Assembly: GCA_964428835.1 (NCBI GenBank) | Contig: CAYRZQ010000007.1 | Location: 38,783 to 102,782, forward strand | Direction: 5' to 3' | DNA from: JAIXWP01 sp964428835 | GTDB lineage: Bacteria > Bacteroidota > Bacteroidia > Flavobacteriales_D > Sanyastnellaceae | Length of the DNA stretch: 64,000 nt | The notes under the pieces: model-generated | The model's database searches: none | What the model was told of the DNA's origin: nothing | What the model saw: the letters and a program-made list of their open reading frames with translations, nothing else | In this document: positions 44,812-54,126 of the stretch, in pieces | Position numbering within the stretch: the stretch's first letter is position 1 | Layout: each line of letters begins with the position of its first letter | Translations under genes and position numbers: made by a program

Positions 44812-45326
44812 ATTACAAAGCAAAGCTTAAAGAAATCAATACGTTCATATTTGATATCGACGGTGTGTTTACGGATAATATCGTGTACCTCACAAGCGAT
44901 GGGGAACAAATGCGCACAGCGAATGTAAGGGATGGATATGCGGTTCAGCTCGCTGTAAAAAAAGGCCTTCGAATCGCCATTATTTCTGGCGGAAAAAATG
45001 AAATCGTTCGCAAGCGCTTCGAATCATTAGGAGTAAAAGATATTTTTCTAGGTTCAAGCGAAAAAATGACTGTATTTAATAACTATTTAAAATCGATCGA
45101 ATTAGCTCCCGACGCTGTATGCTATATGGGCGATGATATTCCAGACTGGCCTGTCTTAAAAGCCTCTGGACTTGCTGTTTGTCCAGCAGATGCGGCGCAC
45201 GAGATTCGAGAAATATGTCATTACATTTCTCCTAAAGAAGGTGGCAAAGGCTGCGTAAGAGACATTCTTGAGCAAGCCCTAAAAATAAAAGGAATGTGGA
45301 TGGATGCTGAAGGCCATGTTTGGTGA
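44808..45326 (+). CDS. HAD-type phosphatase, KdsC-like
   Basis: 172 residues. HAD motif I FDIDGVFTDN at about 14-23 with the nucleophile Asp, motif II in IISGG, motif III with Lys in SSEKM, and motif IV in YMGDDIPDWPVL. GKGCVRDILEQAL is typical of 3-deoxy-D-manno-octulosonate 8-phosphate phosphatases, which release phosphate during Kdo (LPS) synthesis. The match is to the KdsC family, although other sugar phosphates cannot be excluded. It is coupled to the DUF2520 gene by a 4-base overlap. Confidence 0.88.
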   Translation: MNYKAKLKEINTFIFDIDGVFTDNIVYLTSDGEQMRTANVRDGYAVQLAVKKGLRIAIISGGKNEIVRKRFESLGVKDIFLGSSEKMTVFNNYLKSIELAPDAVCYMGDDIPDWPVLKASGLAVCPADAAHEIREICHYISPKEGGKGCVRDILEQALKIKGMWMDAEGHVW

Positions 45327-45357
45327 TTTTTAAGACATTCCCTCCGCATTTCGTCTA

Positions 45358-45365
45358 TATCTTCG
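45358..45365 (+). promoter_or_regulatory. Near-consensus -7 box for the M1 metallopeptidase
   Basis: TATCTTCG differs from TAnnTTTG at one base; the ATG at 45391 is 25 bases downstream. Confidence 0.4.
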
Positions 45366-45390
45366 TTCCCCAATTAGCTCAATCCTACAG

Positions 45391-47244
45391 ATGAAAAAAA
45401 TACTTATAGTACTTTTTACAATAACTGCATTTCAAGCTCAGTCTCAATATTGGCAGCAAAAAGCAGATTATAAAATAGATTTCAAACTCGATCACAACAC
45501 TCATCGTTTTACTGGAAAAGAGATTATTCAGTACACCAATAACTCACCTGATCCACTCACTCATCTTTATTACCATCTCTACTTTAATGCCTTTCAGCCC
45601 GGTAGTGCAATGGATGTGAGATCGCTTTCAATTGCAGATCCTGACCCGCGTGTGGGTGATCGTATTTCCAAGCTAAAACCAGAAGAATATGGACATCTCC
45701 ATGCTACTTCATTAAAAGTGAATGGCCAGGCTGTAAAGTTTGTAGAAAACGAAACGATTCTCGAAGTAACACTCAATCAACCGATTCCTGCAGGTGGTAA
45801 AGCTACTTTTGAAATGGAGTTTGAAGGACAAGTTCCGATTCAAATTCGCCGTTCGGGCCGAAATAGCGCTGAGGGAATTGACTATAGCATGTCGCAATGG
45901 TATCCCAAGCTTTGCGAATATGATCGCAATGGTTGGCATCCCAATCCCTATATCGGAAGAGAGTTTTATGGCGTATGGGGGAATTTTGAAGTGAATATTA
46001 CTATCGATAAAAAGTATATCATTGGCGCGACGGGTGTGCTTCAAAACCCAGCTGAAATAGGGCATGGCTACATTGAAGAAAGTAAAGTTAAACGACCAAA
46101 AGGAGATGTTTTGACTTGGTGTTTCAAAGCTGAAAATGTACATGACTTCGCGTGGGGTGCTGATCCCGATTATGTTCACACCACCTATCAAATGAAAGAC
46201 GGTCCGCTACTCCATTTTTTTTATCAAAATGATCCCGTTTATGGTCAAGTATGGAAAGACGGAACGGACCTCGTCCAGCGAGGATTTCAATATCTAAGTG
46301 ATCATTTTGGAAAATACCCATATCCACAATACAGCATCGTTCAAGGTGGTGATGGAGGTATGGAATATCCAATGATGACTTTGATTACTGGAAATAGAAA
46401 AACACCAAGTTATGTTGGAGTTGTTTTGCACGAAGCCGCGCATAGCTGGTATCAAGGAATTCTCGCTACCAACGAAGCCCTCTATCCCTGGATGGACGAA
46501 GGATTCACAAGCTACGCTTCAGGCGAAGCATTCAATACGCTCTTCGCAGGACGTATCCCAGGCGATCATAGCCAAGCGTACAGCAGTTATCTCGGCATCA
46601 TTGAAGAAGGAAAAGAAGAGGCACTCGATACCCACGCTGATCACTACGTTACAAACTACGCTTATGGCACTGCTTCCTATTCTAAAGGAGAAGTATATCT
46701 CGCACAACTAGGTTATATTATTGGTAAAGAAAATTTAGACAAAGGATTGTTGCGCTATTTCGATATGTGGAAGTTCAAACATCCAACGGCAGATGACTTT
46801 ATTCACGTGATGGAATTACAGTCAGGAATGGTTCTAGATTGGTATAATGAGTATTTTGTAAATTCAACTAAAACGATTGACTATAGAATTAGCGCCTTGT
46901 CGAGTAATGACAAAAATGCAATTGTCACTATTGAACGCAAGGGTTTAATGCCAATGCCTGTAGAAGTAGAAGTTACTTTAAAAGATGGAAACCGATCCAT
47001 GTTCTACATTCCCCTAGACATCATGAGAGGAGAAAAGTCAGGCAAAGACTACAATGGTCAATCATGGAATACCCAACCAGACTGGAAGTGGGTCAATGAA
47101 ACCTATACCCTGCAATTACCTTATCCTGCTTCGCAAATCGCTGAAATCAATCTTGATCCTTTTGAAGGAACTGCAGATACTGACCGAGAAAATAATCAGT
47201 TGATTATTCCTGCAGATAATACTATGATAATAAAAAGAGACTAA
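45391..47244 (+). CDS. M1 family metallopeptidase, secreted
   Basis: 617 residues. A signal peptide (KKILIVLFTITAFQAQSQ) leads an N-terminal beta domain (to about 200). The zinc motif HEAAHSWYQGILATNEALYPWMDEGF gives HExxH plus the distal Glu (about residues 346-371), and GGDGGMEYPMMT is the GAMEN-like substrate motif. It differs from the aminopeptidase at 40595 in the motif GGMEY versus GGMEN and in lacking a lipobox. Probably an exported aminopeptidase. Its stop is one base before the BioY start, so cotranscription with bioY is likely. Confidence 0.9.
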   Translation: MKKILIVLFTITAFQAQSQYWQQKADYKIDFKLDHNTHRFTGKEIIQYTNNSPDPLTHLYYHLYFNAFQPGSAMDVRSLSIADPDPRVGDRISKLKPEEYGHLHATSLKVNGQAVKFVENETILEVTLNQPIPAGGKATFEMEFEGQVPIQIRRSGRNSAEGIDYSMSQWYPKLCEYDRNGWHPNPYIGREFYGVWGNFEVNITIDKKYIIGATGVLQNPAEIGHGYIEESKVKRPKGDVLTWCFKAENVHDFAWGADPDYVHTTYQMKDGPLLHFFYQNDPVYGQVWKDGTDLVQRGFQYLSDHFGKYPYPQYSIVQGGDGGMEYPMMTLITGNRKTPSYVGVVLHEAAHSWYQGILATNEALYPWMDEGFTSYASGEAFNTLFAGRIPGDHSQAYSSYLGIIEEGKEEALDTHADHYVTNYAYGTASYSKGEVYLAQLGYIIGKENLDKGLLRYFDMWKFKHPTADDFIHVMELQSGMVLDWYNEYFVNSTKTIDYRISALSSNDKNAIVTIERKGLMPMPVEVEVTLKDGNRSMFYIPLDIMRGEKSGKDYNGQSWNTQPDWKWVNETYTLQLPYPASQIAEINLDPFEGTADTDRENNQLIIPADNTMIIKRD

Positions 47245-47245
47245 G

Positions 47246-47821
47246 ATGCTGAACGAATATTTAAAATTTAATCCGAAGTATGATTTTGTAATCAAACTAG
47301 GCATCTCACTAGTCTTGACGTGTTGTTTGGGACCGCTGGAAATTAAAAATGAAGCAATCGTTCCAATTACGCTTCAAACGTTGTTTCTTCTTTTTGCCGC
47401 TATCTCATTCGGTTGGCAAGTTGGGGCTCTGAATGCCTTTATGTATATACTGTTAGGCATGGCTGGCTTGCCAGTGTTCTCAGGCTATCATGGAGGCCAC
47501 CAATTAGTGTATGGCCCTAGCGGTGGATTTTTCTTTGGATTTATTGGAGCATCATTGATTGCTGGATTTCTCGCAGAAATGCCTTGGGCAAAGAAACCTT
47601 ACCTTCATATCCTCATTTGGTTTGTAGGTCATGCCATAGTCTTAGCCCTTGGGGCCTTTTGGCTTAAAAAATTCTTGCCAGAGTTGTGGTGGGATAACAT
47701 TAAAAACACCCTTCCAGGTGCGGCAATAAAATCGGCATTCGGATTTATGCTCATTCAGATAATAATTCGTTTATTAGCAGGAAGAGATCAATTTTACAAT
47801 ACCAAACAACCAGTATCATGA
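47246..47821 (+). CDS. bioY: BioY biotin transporter S-component
   Basis: 191 residues with about six membrane helices. The family motif is AGLPVFSGYHGGHQLVYGPSGGFFFGF at about 70-97. BioY binds biotin and imports it through an energy-coupling factor module, or alone in some species. No ATPase genes adjoin it, so those components must lie elsewhere. It starts one base after the peptidase stop and its end overlaps the next gene (ATGA), so it is translationally coupled to the PaaG-like gene. Confidence 0.92.
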   Translation: MLNEYLKFNPKYDFVIKLGISLVLTCCLGPLEIKNEAIVPITLQTLFLLFAAISFGWQVGALNAFMYILLGMAGLPVFSGYHGGHQLVYGPSGGFFFGFIGASLIAGFLAEMPWAKKPYLHILIWFVGHAIVLALGAFWLKKFLPELWWDNIKNTLPGAAIKSAFGFMLIQIIIRLLAGRDQFYNTKQPVS

Positions 47822-48597
47822 GCGAGAGTATTCTTCTCAATATTGAAAATGGTGTAGCAACCATTACCCTCAATCGCCCTAAAGTTTTCAATAGCTTCAA
47901 TGGCGAAATGGCACATGCCATGCAAGATGCACTAGACACATGCGCAAGTGATAAAGCCGTGCGCGCTGTGGTGATTATCGGAGAAGGTAAAGCATTCTGC
48001 GCGGGTCAAGACTTGGCTGAGGTCAGTGGTCCTGCTAATCCTGGTTTCCAATCGATCCTCGCGGATCACTACAATCCGATTGTCAGAAAAATAAGAGAGA
48101 TGGAAAAGCCTGTGATAGGTGCTGTGAACGGTGTGGCTGCCGGTGCAGGTGCCAACATTGCTCTTTGCTGCGACATCGTCGTCGCCGCCGAAAGCGCTTC
48201 TTTCATTCAGGCATTTTCTAAAATAGGTTTAATACCTGATTCAGGCGGAACCTATGTATTGCCGAGACTTATCGGTTTCCAAAAAGCATCAGCATTGATG
48301 ATGCTCGGCGAAAAAGTTTCTGCTATTGATGCCGAAAAAATGGGAATGATCTATAAAGTCTTTAGTGACGAAAGTTTTAATTCCGAAATAAAAACTCTTG
48401 CCAGTACGGTTGCTCAAATGCCAACATACGGCCTTGCATTGACTAAAAAGGCACTGAACCTATCAATGACCAACAACTTCGAGCAGCAACTTTCTCTTGA
48501 AGAATCACTCCAAATAAAAGCTGGTCGCAGCGCTGATTACAGCGAAGGCGTCACAGCATTTATGGAAAAAAGAAAACCCAATTTCCAAGGAAAGTAA
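47818..48597 (+). CDS. Enoyl-CoA hydratase/isomerase family protein, PaaG-like
   Basis: 259 residues of the crotonase fold. FCAGQDLAEV and GAGANIALCCDIVVAAE form the CoA-binding and oxyanion-hole motifs. FSKIGLIPDSGGTYVLPRLIG has the Asp at the PaaG-type site in place of the hydratase Glu. PaaG isomerises ring-1,2-epoxyphenylacetyl-CoA; with no other paa genes here the true substrate is uncertain and general fatty-acid isomerisation is possible. It overlaps bioY by 4 bases and its stop overlaps the next ATG by one base. Confidence 0.88.
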   Translation: MSESILLNIENGVATITLNRPKVFNSFNGEMAHAMQDALDTCASDKAVRAVVIIGEGKAFCAGQDLAEVSGPANPGFQSILADHYNPIVRKIREMEKPVIGAVNGVAAGAGANIALCCDIVVAAESASFIQAFSKIGLIPDSGGTYVLPRLIGFQKASALMMLGEKVSAIDAEKMGMIYKVFSDESFNSEIKTLASTVAQMPTYGLALTKKALNLSMTNNFEQQLSLEESLQIKAGRSADYSEGVTAFMEKRKPNFQGK

Positions 48598-49121
48598 TGG
48601 ATCTCGAAGCAAGAAAATATCCCATCGGCAAAATGAAGATTCCGTCAGAATATTCTGATGAAATTATTCGCGTGATGATTCGTGACATGCAAAAACTTCC
48701 GCATGACGTGGCTGCAGTAGCTGAGAAGCTTACAAAAAAACAACTTCACATGAGTTATAGAGATGGAGGTTGGAGCGCCATTCAAATCATTCATCATCTT
48801 GCTGATGCACATATTCATGCCTACATACGCCTTAAACTAGCATTGACAGAAAATAATCCTATCGTAAAAACATTCGATGAAGATTTGTGGGCGGTAAATG
48901 CCGAAGCGACAACTGAAAATATCAAGCCTTCACTTTTGATGTTGGAAGCTGCTCATGACAGAATGTGCAACACCTTTTCTGCAATGACGGTTGAAGAATT
49001 CAATCGTACATATTTCCACCCAGACTCTCAGCGAAACGTGGATATGCTCGAACACCTCTCCAAATTCCACTGGCATGGAAGACACCATCTTGGCCATCTT
49101 CGAATTATTTCCGCGCAATAA
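48597..49121 (+). CDS. DinB/YfiT-like putative metal-dependent hydrolase or transferase
   Basis: 174 residues of the DinB four-helix fold. It begins MDLEARKYPIGK, typical of the YfiT/BstA branch. The likely metal ligands are His in IIHHLADAHIHAY (about 62-74) and the later HWHGRHHLGHL (about 160-170). YfiT/BstA relatives in Bacillus are bacillithiol transferases; in Bacteroidota the cofactor is not established. The ATG overlaps the preceding stop (TAATG) and its own stop overlaps the next ATG, showing translational coupling on both sides. Confidence 0.85.
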   Translation: MDLEARKYPIGKMKIPSEYSDEIIRVMIRDMQKLPHDVAAVAEKLTKKQLHMSYRDGGWSAIQIIHHLADAHIHAYIRLKLALTENNPIVKTFDEDLWAVNAEATTENIKPSLLMLEAAHDRMCNTFSAMTVEEFNRTYFHPDSQRNVDMLEHLSKFHWHGRHHLGHLRIISAQ

Positions 49122-49393
49122 TGAATTGGATTAAAACTAGCGATCAACTTCCCGAAGACCAACAAAGGATACTTGCCTTCGTTCCGGGGAATAAAGTATT
49201 TCTACCTGGGAAGTCGGGAGAATTTGAATTGCGCGAAGTCATCGTCTTACGTTTCCTTAAGGACTTTTATCCAACTGGATCTGAAAAGTTTCTAAAACAT
49301 GGCCCTCACTTTTGGCAAGGTGAAGGAAACAGTAATCACTTTTTTAAAGATGTGACGCATTGGATGCCAATGCCTGAATATCCTAACGAATAA
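49121..49393 (+). CDS. DUF551 family small protein
   Basis: 90 residues opening MNWIKTSDQLPEDQQRILAF and ending THWMPMPEYPNE, the family's diagnostic W...LP and VTHWMPLP motifs. DUF551 occurs in phages and bacteria and its role is not known. Its ATG overlaps the YfiT-like stop (TAATG). Its last 11 bases overlap the convergent T9SS gene's end. It is the last gene of the coupled string that began with bioY. Confidence 0.85.
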   Translation: MNWIKTSDQLPEDQQRILAFVPGNKVFLPGKSGEFELREVIVLRFLKDFYPTGSEKFLKHGPHFWQGEGNSNHFFKDVTHWMPMPEYPNE

Positions 49394-51629
49394 TCAACTT
49401 CTCTGTCTGATTGCCAACTGTTAAAATGTAAATTCCAGGGGATAAATCCAACCGAATATTCATTCGGTTTCCTTGTACTCTATTTTCTTGAATCATTCTT
49501 CCTGAAACATCAAAAAGCAGAATTCGCTCACCTGATCTTACAGCTTTATCAAACTGAAATGTAAGCATTCCATCAGTGATCGGATTTGGAAAAATAACAA
49601 AGGCATTTTCATACTCTTCCTCAACAGAGACCAATACTTCTTCACTGAGATACATTGCAACTCCACCCCCACTATGTCCGTAGGCCAAATCATCAATACC
49701 ATCTCCTGTTATATCCCCAAAAGCAAAAGCACAACGATTGCCTTCATTAATCCCAGCATACTCATCCGTAATCATTCCGAAGTCGCTCGTCAAATCATTG
49801 TTGACTACTTCGTACTGGTTTATACCACCCGTTTCGGATCCACAAAGTATCTCCCAAGTTCCAGCTATATTTTTATAAGCATAAGGAATTGAAAATCCAT
49901 CTACACCTAAAAAATTAGTCGCTACAATTCCTCCGAATGAATCATCGATGAGAGTAAAAACAGCTGAATTTACGGAACCTGTATTCTGATAATAATTGAT
50001 GTTCCCATTTTTTTCTCCTACCAATAAATCCAATAATCCATCCTCATTTATATCCACAAAAAATGGGGTTGATGACTGTCCCACATCAATCAACGTATTC
50101 GTGTTATCATTCAGTCCAGCGCCTGAATAAACAAAGTTTGGCGAAGATGAACTACCCTGATTAAAAAATAGATGGAGATTGCCATCCAGATTGCCAACAA
50201 TCAAATCATTATCCCCATCAGCATCAATATCTCCAAAGCTACAGTGCGCGCTGCGCCAGTTGTAAGAAGGAATATTAAGATAATTGCCATCTATTAATTC
50301 AAAAATCGGATATGTCGTCGTGCCGATATTCTTGTAATAAGCCAACTTAGAAGTAATCAAATTAGCTTCATCATAATACTTGCGATTTGCGATTATCAAA
50401 TCCAAAAGTTCATCACCGTCCATATCAACAAAAACAGGATGCGCCCCTGTTCCCAGATCAATCATCTCATCCTGAAAGAAATTACTTTGTACATAAGAAA
50501 ACTCAGGTGAAGAATTACCTCCCAAATTTTCGTACAAGTGAACACTTGTAACATCGCTCGACTCCGAAGTAGTATTCGGGCAGAGCAACAAATCTTTTAC
50601 CCCATTAAAATTCACGTCTAAGTAATAACCCGCCGGAAAAACATCTACCTGTGCAATAGTAGTATTCTGAAATGAGGCGGGAAAATCAAAGAATGCAGCC
50701 ACCACACTATCGCGACCATCAGAAGAAGTTTCCATCATAAATGCACCCATATTACTTTCGGTGACATCAGACATAATGAGATCTTTTAAACCATTGTTAT
50801 CAAGATCAATCGACAACAAAGTACCTCCAGCATGTAAGCGCTCTCCCACTTGAGCCTCAGGCTCAAATCCTGCTTCCATCAATCGTGGATCCACCACATT
50901 AAATTGGCACTCTGCTTCAGACCCAAAGAAAATTTGGAAGCTTTCAATGCTTTCGCTGAAGTACCCATAGCAACGGTTCGCACAGATGTAATCGGGTGCC
51001 GCGCAGTTACCATTCTCCACTGCCATATTCTTGAAATAGTAAACTGTAGAACTCAGCTCCGTGAACGTAATAATATCTATGTCTCCATCATTATCGTGAT
51101 CCACAAAATTGGGCATGTCAATAGAAAAAACAAAAACAGGCGCAACGAAAGCGGAACCATTAAAATCAAAACTTGCTAAGATTAAATTATTGATATTAGA
51201 TGTCGGAAAAATATCAAACATAAGACCTGTATCCCCGCTTCCCACATTTGGATAAATTACAAACCCACTTTGCGAACTAGTCGCCAGGTCCATCTTTCCG
51301 TCACAATTAAAATCTCTCGCTACAACCCAATTCTTCAGACCTCCTGGAAAAAAACTGTTATAATCCCTGGTATACTTATAATCCGTTCCTGTATTTTCAA
51401 AAACATTCAACCGATTTGAAGTCCTTTCAAAAGCTATGATATCCATCAAGCCATCATAGTTCACGTCTATTTCACTAAACTGAGGGCTGTTCAATCCTCC
51501 TGCCCAAGGGTACTTTAACGATTGTCCTTGTTGAATCACCACAGGCACTTCAACAGAACGCACATAATCTTGAGAGAAAAGCTTGTAACTAACTCCCAAG
51601 AACAAAATCAAAATCCAAACATTCTTCAT
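49383..51629 (-). CDS. FG-GAP/VCBS repeat protein with T9SS type A C-terminus
   Basis: 748 residues with a signal peptide (KNVWILILFLGVSYKLFSQ). About nine Ca-binding-type motifs of the pattern D-x-[DN]-x-DG-xxDL are spread through the chain (DVNYDGLMDIIAF, DFNCDGKMDLAT, DHDNDGDIDIITF, DLDNNGLKDLI, DINEDGLLDLLVGE and others), with blade-like repeats typical of VCBS/FG-GAP beta-propellers. The end (VIFPNPITDGMLTFQF ... GIYILTVGNQTEKLIIR) is a type A sorting domain. It is probably a surface protein with a calcium-dependent structure. A hydrolase is possible but no motif is seen. Confidence 0.88.
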   Translation of the reverse strand: MKNVWILILFLGVSYKLFSQDYVRSVEVPVVIQQGQSLKYPWAGGLNSPQFSEIDVNYDGLMDIIAFERTSNRLNVFENTGTDYKYTRDYNSFFPGGLKNWVVARDFNCDGKMDLATSSQSGFVIYPNVGSGDTGLMFDIFPTSNINNLILASFDFNGSAFVAPVFVFSIDMPNFVDHDNDGDIDIITFTELSSTVYYFKNMAVENGNCAAPDYICANRCYGYFSESIESFQIFFGSEAECQFNVVDPRLMEAGFEPEAQVGERLHAGGTLLSIDLDNNGLKDLIMSDVTESNMGAFMMETSSDGRDSVVAAFFDFPASFQNTTIAQVDVFPAGYYLDVNFNGVKDLLLCPNTTSESSDVTSVHLYENLGGNSSPEFSYVQSNFFQDEMIDLGTGAHPVFVDMDGDELLDLIIANRKYYDEANLITSKLAYYKNIGTTTYPIFELIDGNYLNIPSYNWRSAHCSFGDIDADGDNDLIVGNLDGNLHLFFNQGSSSSPNFVYSGAGLNDNTNTLIDVGQSSTPFFVDINEDGLLDLLVGEKNGNINYYQNTGSVNSAVFTLIDDSFGGIVATNFLGVDGFSIPYAYKNIAGTWEILCGSETGGINQYEVVNNDLTSDFGMITDEYAGINEGNRCAFAFGDITGDGIDDLAYGHSGGGVAMYLSEEVLVSVEEEYENAFVIFPNPITDGMLTFQFDKAVRSGERILLFDVSGRMIQENRVQGNRMNIRLDLSPGIYILTVGNQTEKLIIR

Positions 51630-51659
51630 TTCCCGTTATCTATTATTAGAATATCAAAC

Positions 51660-51667
51660 TAAATTCG
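51660..51667 (+). promoter_or_regulatory. Near-consensus -7 box with 4-nt spacing to ATG
   Basis: TAAATTCG is followed by CCTC and the ATG at 51672. Confidence 0.45.
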
Positions 51668-51671
51668 CCTC

Positions 51672-52256
51672 ATGAAACGATGTTTTGCCCTGCTACTTTC
51701 CCTGCTGCTTGTCACATTTGGCTGTAACAATAATACATCTGAATCTCCAAACACCCCAAATACTGGAAAGAAACCTCTAGCTGATTCGCTTTCAGCAGCA
51801 CAAAAAGCCGAAATCATAAAAAATCAAAGAACGAATAAATACAATGAAAGCGATATTCTGACCTACGTGAAGTCAGACCCTTATTGCACCATTTGGAGTG
51901 GAATGGTAGCAAAATCCAAATGGGCGAAAGAACTCATCACTGGAAACTGGACCTTACTCGTGCCCCCTAATGATGTGCTCACCAAACTCGATGAGAAATT
52001 TTTAGTATCTCTAAGAGATCCCAAAAACCAAAAAGATCTCGATGCCTACATCGGTAATTTTATCATTGAAAGCTCTCTCAACGTCGATAAGCCCGGCGAA
52101 ATCACCGAAATAAAAACCATTTCTGGAAATACTCTGGATGTTCAAATTGGAGCACAAAATATTGGTGGAAGTGTCTATCGGAAAAATCCCGTGTACACCG
52201 AAAGTGGAATGGTAGTTTACCTTACCTATATCGCCCAAGTTGTCAGAACAAAATAA
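51672..52256 (+). CDS. Fasciclin-like domain lipoprotein
   Basis: 194 residues. Signal with lipobox VTFGC (Cys about 19), an acidic/Asn-rich linker, then a fasciclin (FAS1)-like domain: WTLLVPPNDVLTKLDEKF matches the family's 'TVFAPTNDAF' motif and SGMVVYLTYIAQV fits the typical 'NGVIHVID' end. It is probably an outer-membrane lipoprotein involved in adhesion. It is followed 32 bases later by a small membrane protein in the same direction. It diverges from the FG-GAP gene. Confidence 0.78.
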   Translation: MKRCFALLLSLLLVTFGCNNNTSESPNTPNTGKKPLADSLSAAQKAEIIKNQRTNKYNESDILTYVKSDPYCTIWSGMVAKSKWAKELITGNWTLLVPPNDVLTKLDEKFLVSLRDPKNQKDLDAYIGNFIIESSLNVDKPGEITEIKTISGNTLDVQIGAQNIGGSVYRKNPVYTESGMVVYLTYIAQVVRTK

Positions 52257-52288
52257 TTCTTTCTTTTTTTCATTTAAGAAATAAAAAA

Positions 52289-52810
52289 ATGTACAAGCTT
52301 TTTCTTCTCGCATTCGCCGTTAGCGCATTTATTCTTTTCCTCATTTTGTTTTACAGAATTTGGATGACCTATATCCAACACAAGGAACGAGGCTGGGCAT
52401 TTCAAATGCGCGCTGATAATAATAAAGCCCTCAGCTCCCTTCGCATCACAGCGTGTGAAAGAGTTATAATCATGCTCGAACGTATTACACCAACAAGCCT
52501 TGTGATGCGTCAGAACATGCGAACTCAATCAGCTTCCACATTACAACTTGAGCTCGTCAAAAGCGTGCGTGAAGAATTTGAATTGAACGTTTCTCTTCAA
52601 TTATATGTGAGTGATGATACTTGGATGAAAGTAAAAAATGCAAAAGACGAAGTCTTGGAACTGGTGAGAATTGCATTTAGTAAACTTCCTGAGAATGCTA
52701 CGGGCATTGATCTTAGTAAGGAAATTTTCCAAATTGAGGCAATGACTGGGAACCAAAAAATCAGTGAAGCATTGAAGGCGGTTAAAAATGAAATCACCAA
52801 TCGCTACTAA
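52289..52810 (+). CDS. Conserved Bacteroidota membrane protein (DUF7935-like)
   Basis: 173 residues. One N-terminal membrane helix (LFLLAFAVSAFILFLILFY, residues ~4-22) and a cytoplasmic tail with LRITACERVIIMLERITPTSLVMRQ, a charged segment that I have seen in small uncharacterised Bacteroidota proteins. The rest is mostly helical, including VREEFELNVSLQLYVSDDTW. No function is known. It probably shares transcription with the fasciclin lipoprotein upstream. Its stop overlaps the convergent hutI end by 4 bases. Confidence 0.75.
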   Translation: MYKLFLLAFAVSAFILFLILFYRIWMTYIQHKERGWAFQMRADNNKALSSLRITACERVIIMLERITPTSLVMRQNMRTQSASTLQLELVKSVREEFELNVSLQLYVSDDTWMKVKNAKDEVLELVRIAFSKLPENATGIDLSKEIFQIEAMTGNQKISEALKAVKNEITNRY

Positions 52811-54054
52811 ACGCGACGCTCTCCCTTGATATACACCTCTTGTATCAAGTTGCTTCCAAAATAATAGGGCAATTCAGCAATTTCTTTCAGAGGTTTTACT
52901 ATTAAAAAATCAGCTTGCTTACCGAGAGATATTGAGCCCACATTAGCGCTCAATCCCATGGCATAAGCACCATTCAAAGTGGAAGCATTGAGTGCTTCCT
53001 CTGGTGTAATATTCATATTTACACATGCAAGACTCATCACCAAATTCATATTCCCTGAAGGCGATGAACCCGGATTAAAATCAGATGCCAAAGCAAAAAT
53101 GATATCGTTATCAATCAACTTTCTTGCAGGCGTATATGGAATTTTTATAAAAAGCGAACAACCCGGCAAAGCCACGGCAGCAGTATTGGTGCCTCGAAGT
53201 GCCGCCACATCATCATCGGTCAAAACCTCCAAATGATCCACACTCAGCGCTCCATGTCGCACACAAGCCTCCACTCCACCGATGGCATTGAATTGATTCA
53301 CGTGCACTTTAGGAATTAATCCCAGGGCTTTAGCCGCACCGAGTATTCGTTCGGTATCCCCTACGCTAAAATAATTTTCTTCACAAAAAACATCGATGAA
53401 TTCAGCCAAACCTTCTTCCGCTACACGCGGTAGCATCTCCTCTACAATCAACTTCACGTATTCTTCCTTTCTATTTTTATAGTCTGCCGGATAAGCATGA
53501 GCACCTAAAAAAGTAGCCTTAATATTCATAGGATGCGCTTGCTGAAGTCTCTTAATGACACGAAGCATCTTGAGTTCTGCGTCTGTCGAAAGTCCGTAAC
53601 CGCTCTTTATCTCGAGCGAGGTAGTACCCATGCGCATCAGGTCGTCCAATCGATCGAGTGCATCTTCAAACAGTGCGTCTTCCGACATATCTGCCAGCTT
53701 TGCCGCAGAATTGAGAATACCTCCTCCCTTTGCAGCTATTTGCTCATAAGTCATTCCTTTGATGCGATCGCTAAACTCACCCGCACGTGAAGCCGCGAAT
53801 ACCGCGTGTGAATGTGAATCACAATATCCGGGAATGATCCAACCGCCGTCGGCATCTACCACCTCCAGATTTCGCCAATCGCTGATGCCCGGCCAATCCG
53901 CCATTTCACCAAAATCAACAATGACTCCATCCTCTACAGCGAGCCAGGCATTCTGAATCATGGGAAGTTGACCTAGCTGAGAACCTCTCAGCACCACTGT
54001 TTCAGGCGCATGCGTTCCAACCAAAGCCCCAATATTTTTCACGAGCAATTTCAT
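52807..54054 (-). CDS. hutI: Imidazolonepropionase
   Basis: 415 residues of the amidohydrolase superfamily. The metal motif is HSHAVF (about residues 80-85, after WIIPGYCDS), with further ligands in VHVNQF and the Asp in ALASDFNPGSSPSGN. These match HutI, which opens the imidazolone ring of 4-imidazolone-5-propionate to N-formimino-L-glutamate in histidine breakdown. HutH and HutU are not in the window, but FtcD, the next enzyme, is encoded about 5 kb away on the same strand. It overlaps the small membrane gene's end by 4 bases. Confidence 0.95.
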   Translation of the reverse strand: MKLLVKNIGALVGTHAPETVVLRGSQLGQLPMIQNAWLAVEDGVIVDFGEMADWPGISDWRNLEVVDADGGWIIPGYCDSHSHAVFAASRAGEFSDRIKGMTYEQIAAKGGGILNSAAKLADMSEDALFEDALDRLDDLMRMGTTSLEIKSGYGLSTDAELKMLRVIKRLQQAHPMNIKATFLGAHAYPADYKNRKEEYVKLIVEEMLPRVAEEGLAEFIDVFCEENYFSVGDTERILGAAKALGLIPKVHVNQFNAIGGVEACVRHGALSVDHLEVLTDDDVAALRGTNTAAVALPGCSLFIKIPYTPARKLIDNDIIFALASDFNPGSSPSGNMNLVMSLACVNMNITPEEALNASTLNGAYAMGLSANVGSISLGKQADFLIVKPLKEIAELPYYFGSNLIQEVYIKGERRV

Positions 54055-54114
54055 AGGCGCAAGTTAATTTCGTTTAATAATGAAACCAGATATTTTAATA
54101 ATCTTTTCATCCAT

Positions 54115-54122
54115 TACCTTTG
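54115..54122 (+). promoter_or_regulatory. -7 box with 4-nt spacing to aroC ATG
   Basis: TACCTTTG is followed by AATC and the ATG at 54127. Confidence 0.6.
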
Positions 54123-54126
54123 AATC

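Noticed and set aside
45712..46191. A 159-residue minus-strand frame in the M1 peptidase gene
   Set aside because: Shadow frame opposite to a conserved peptidase sequence.
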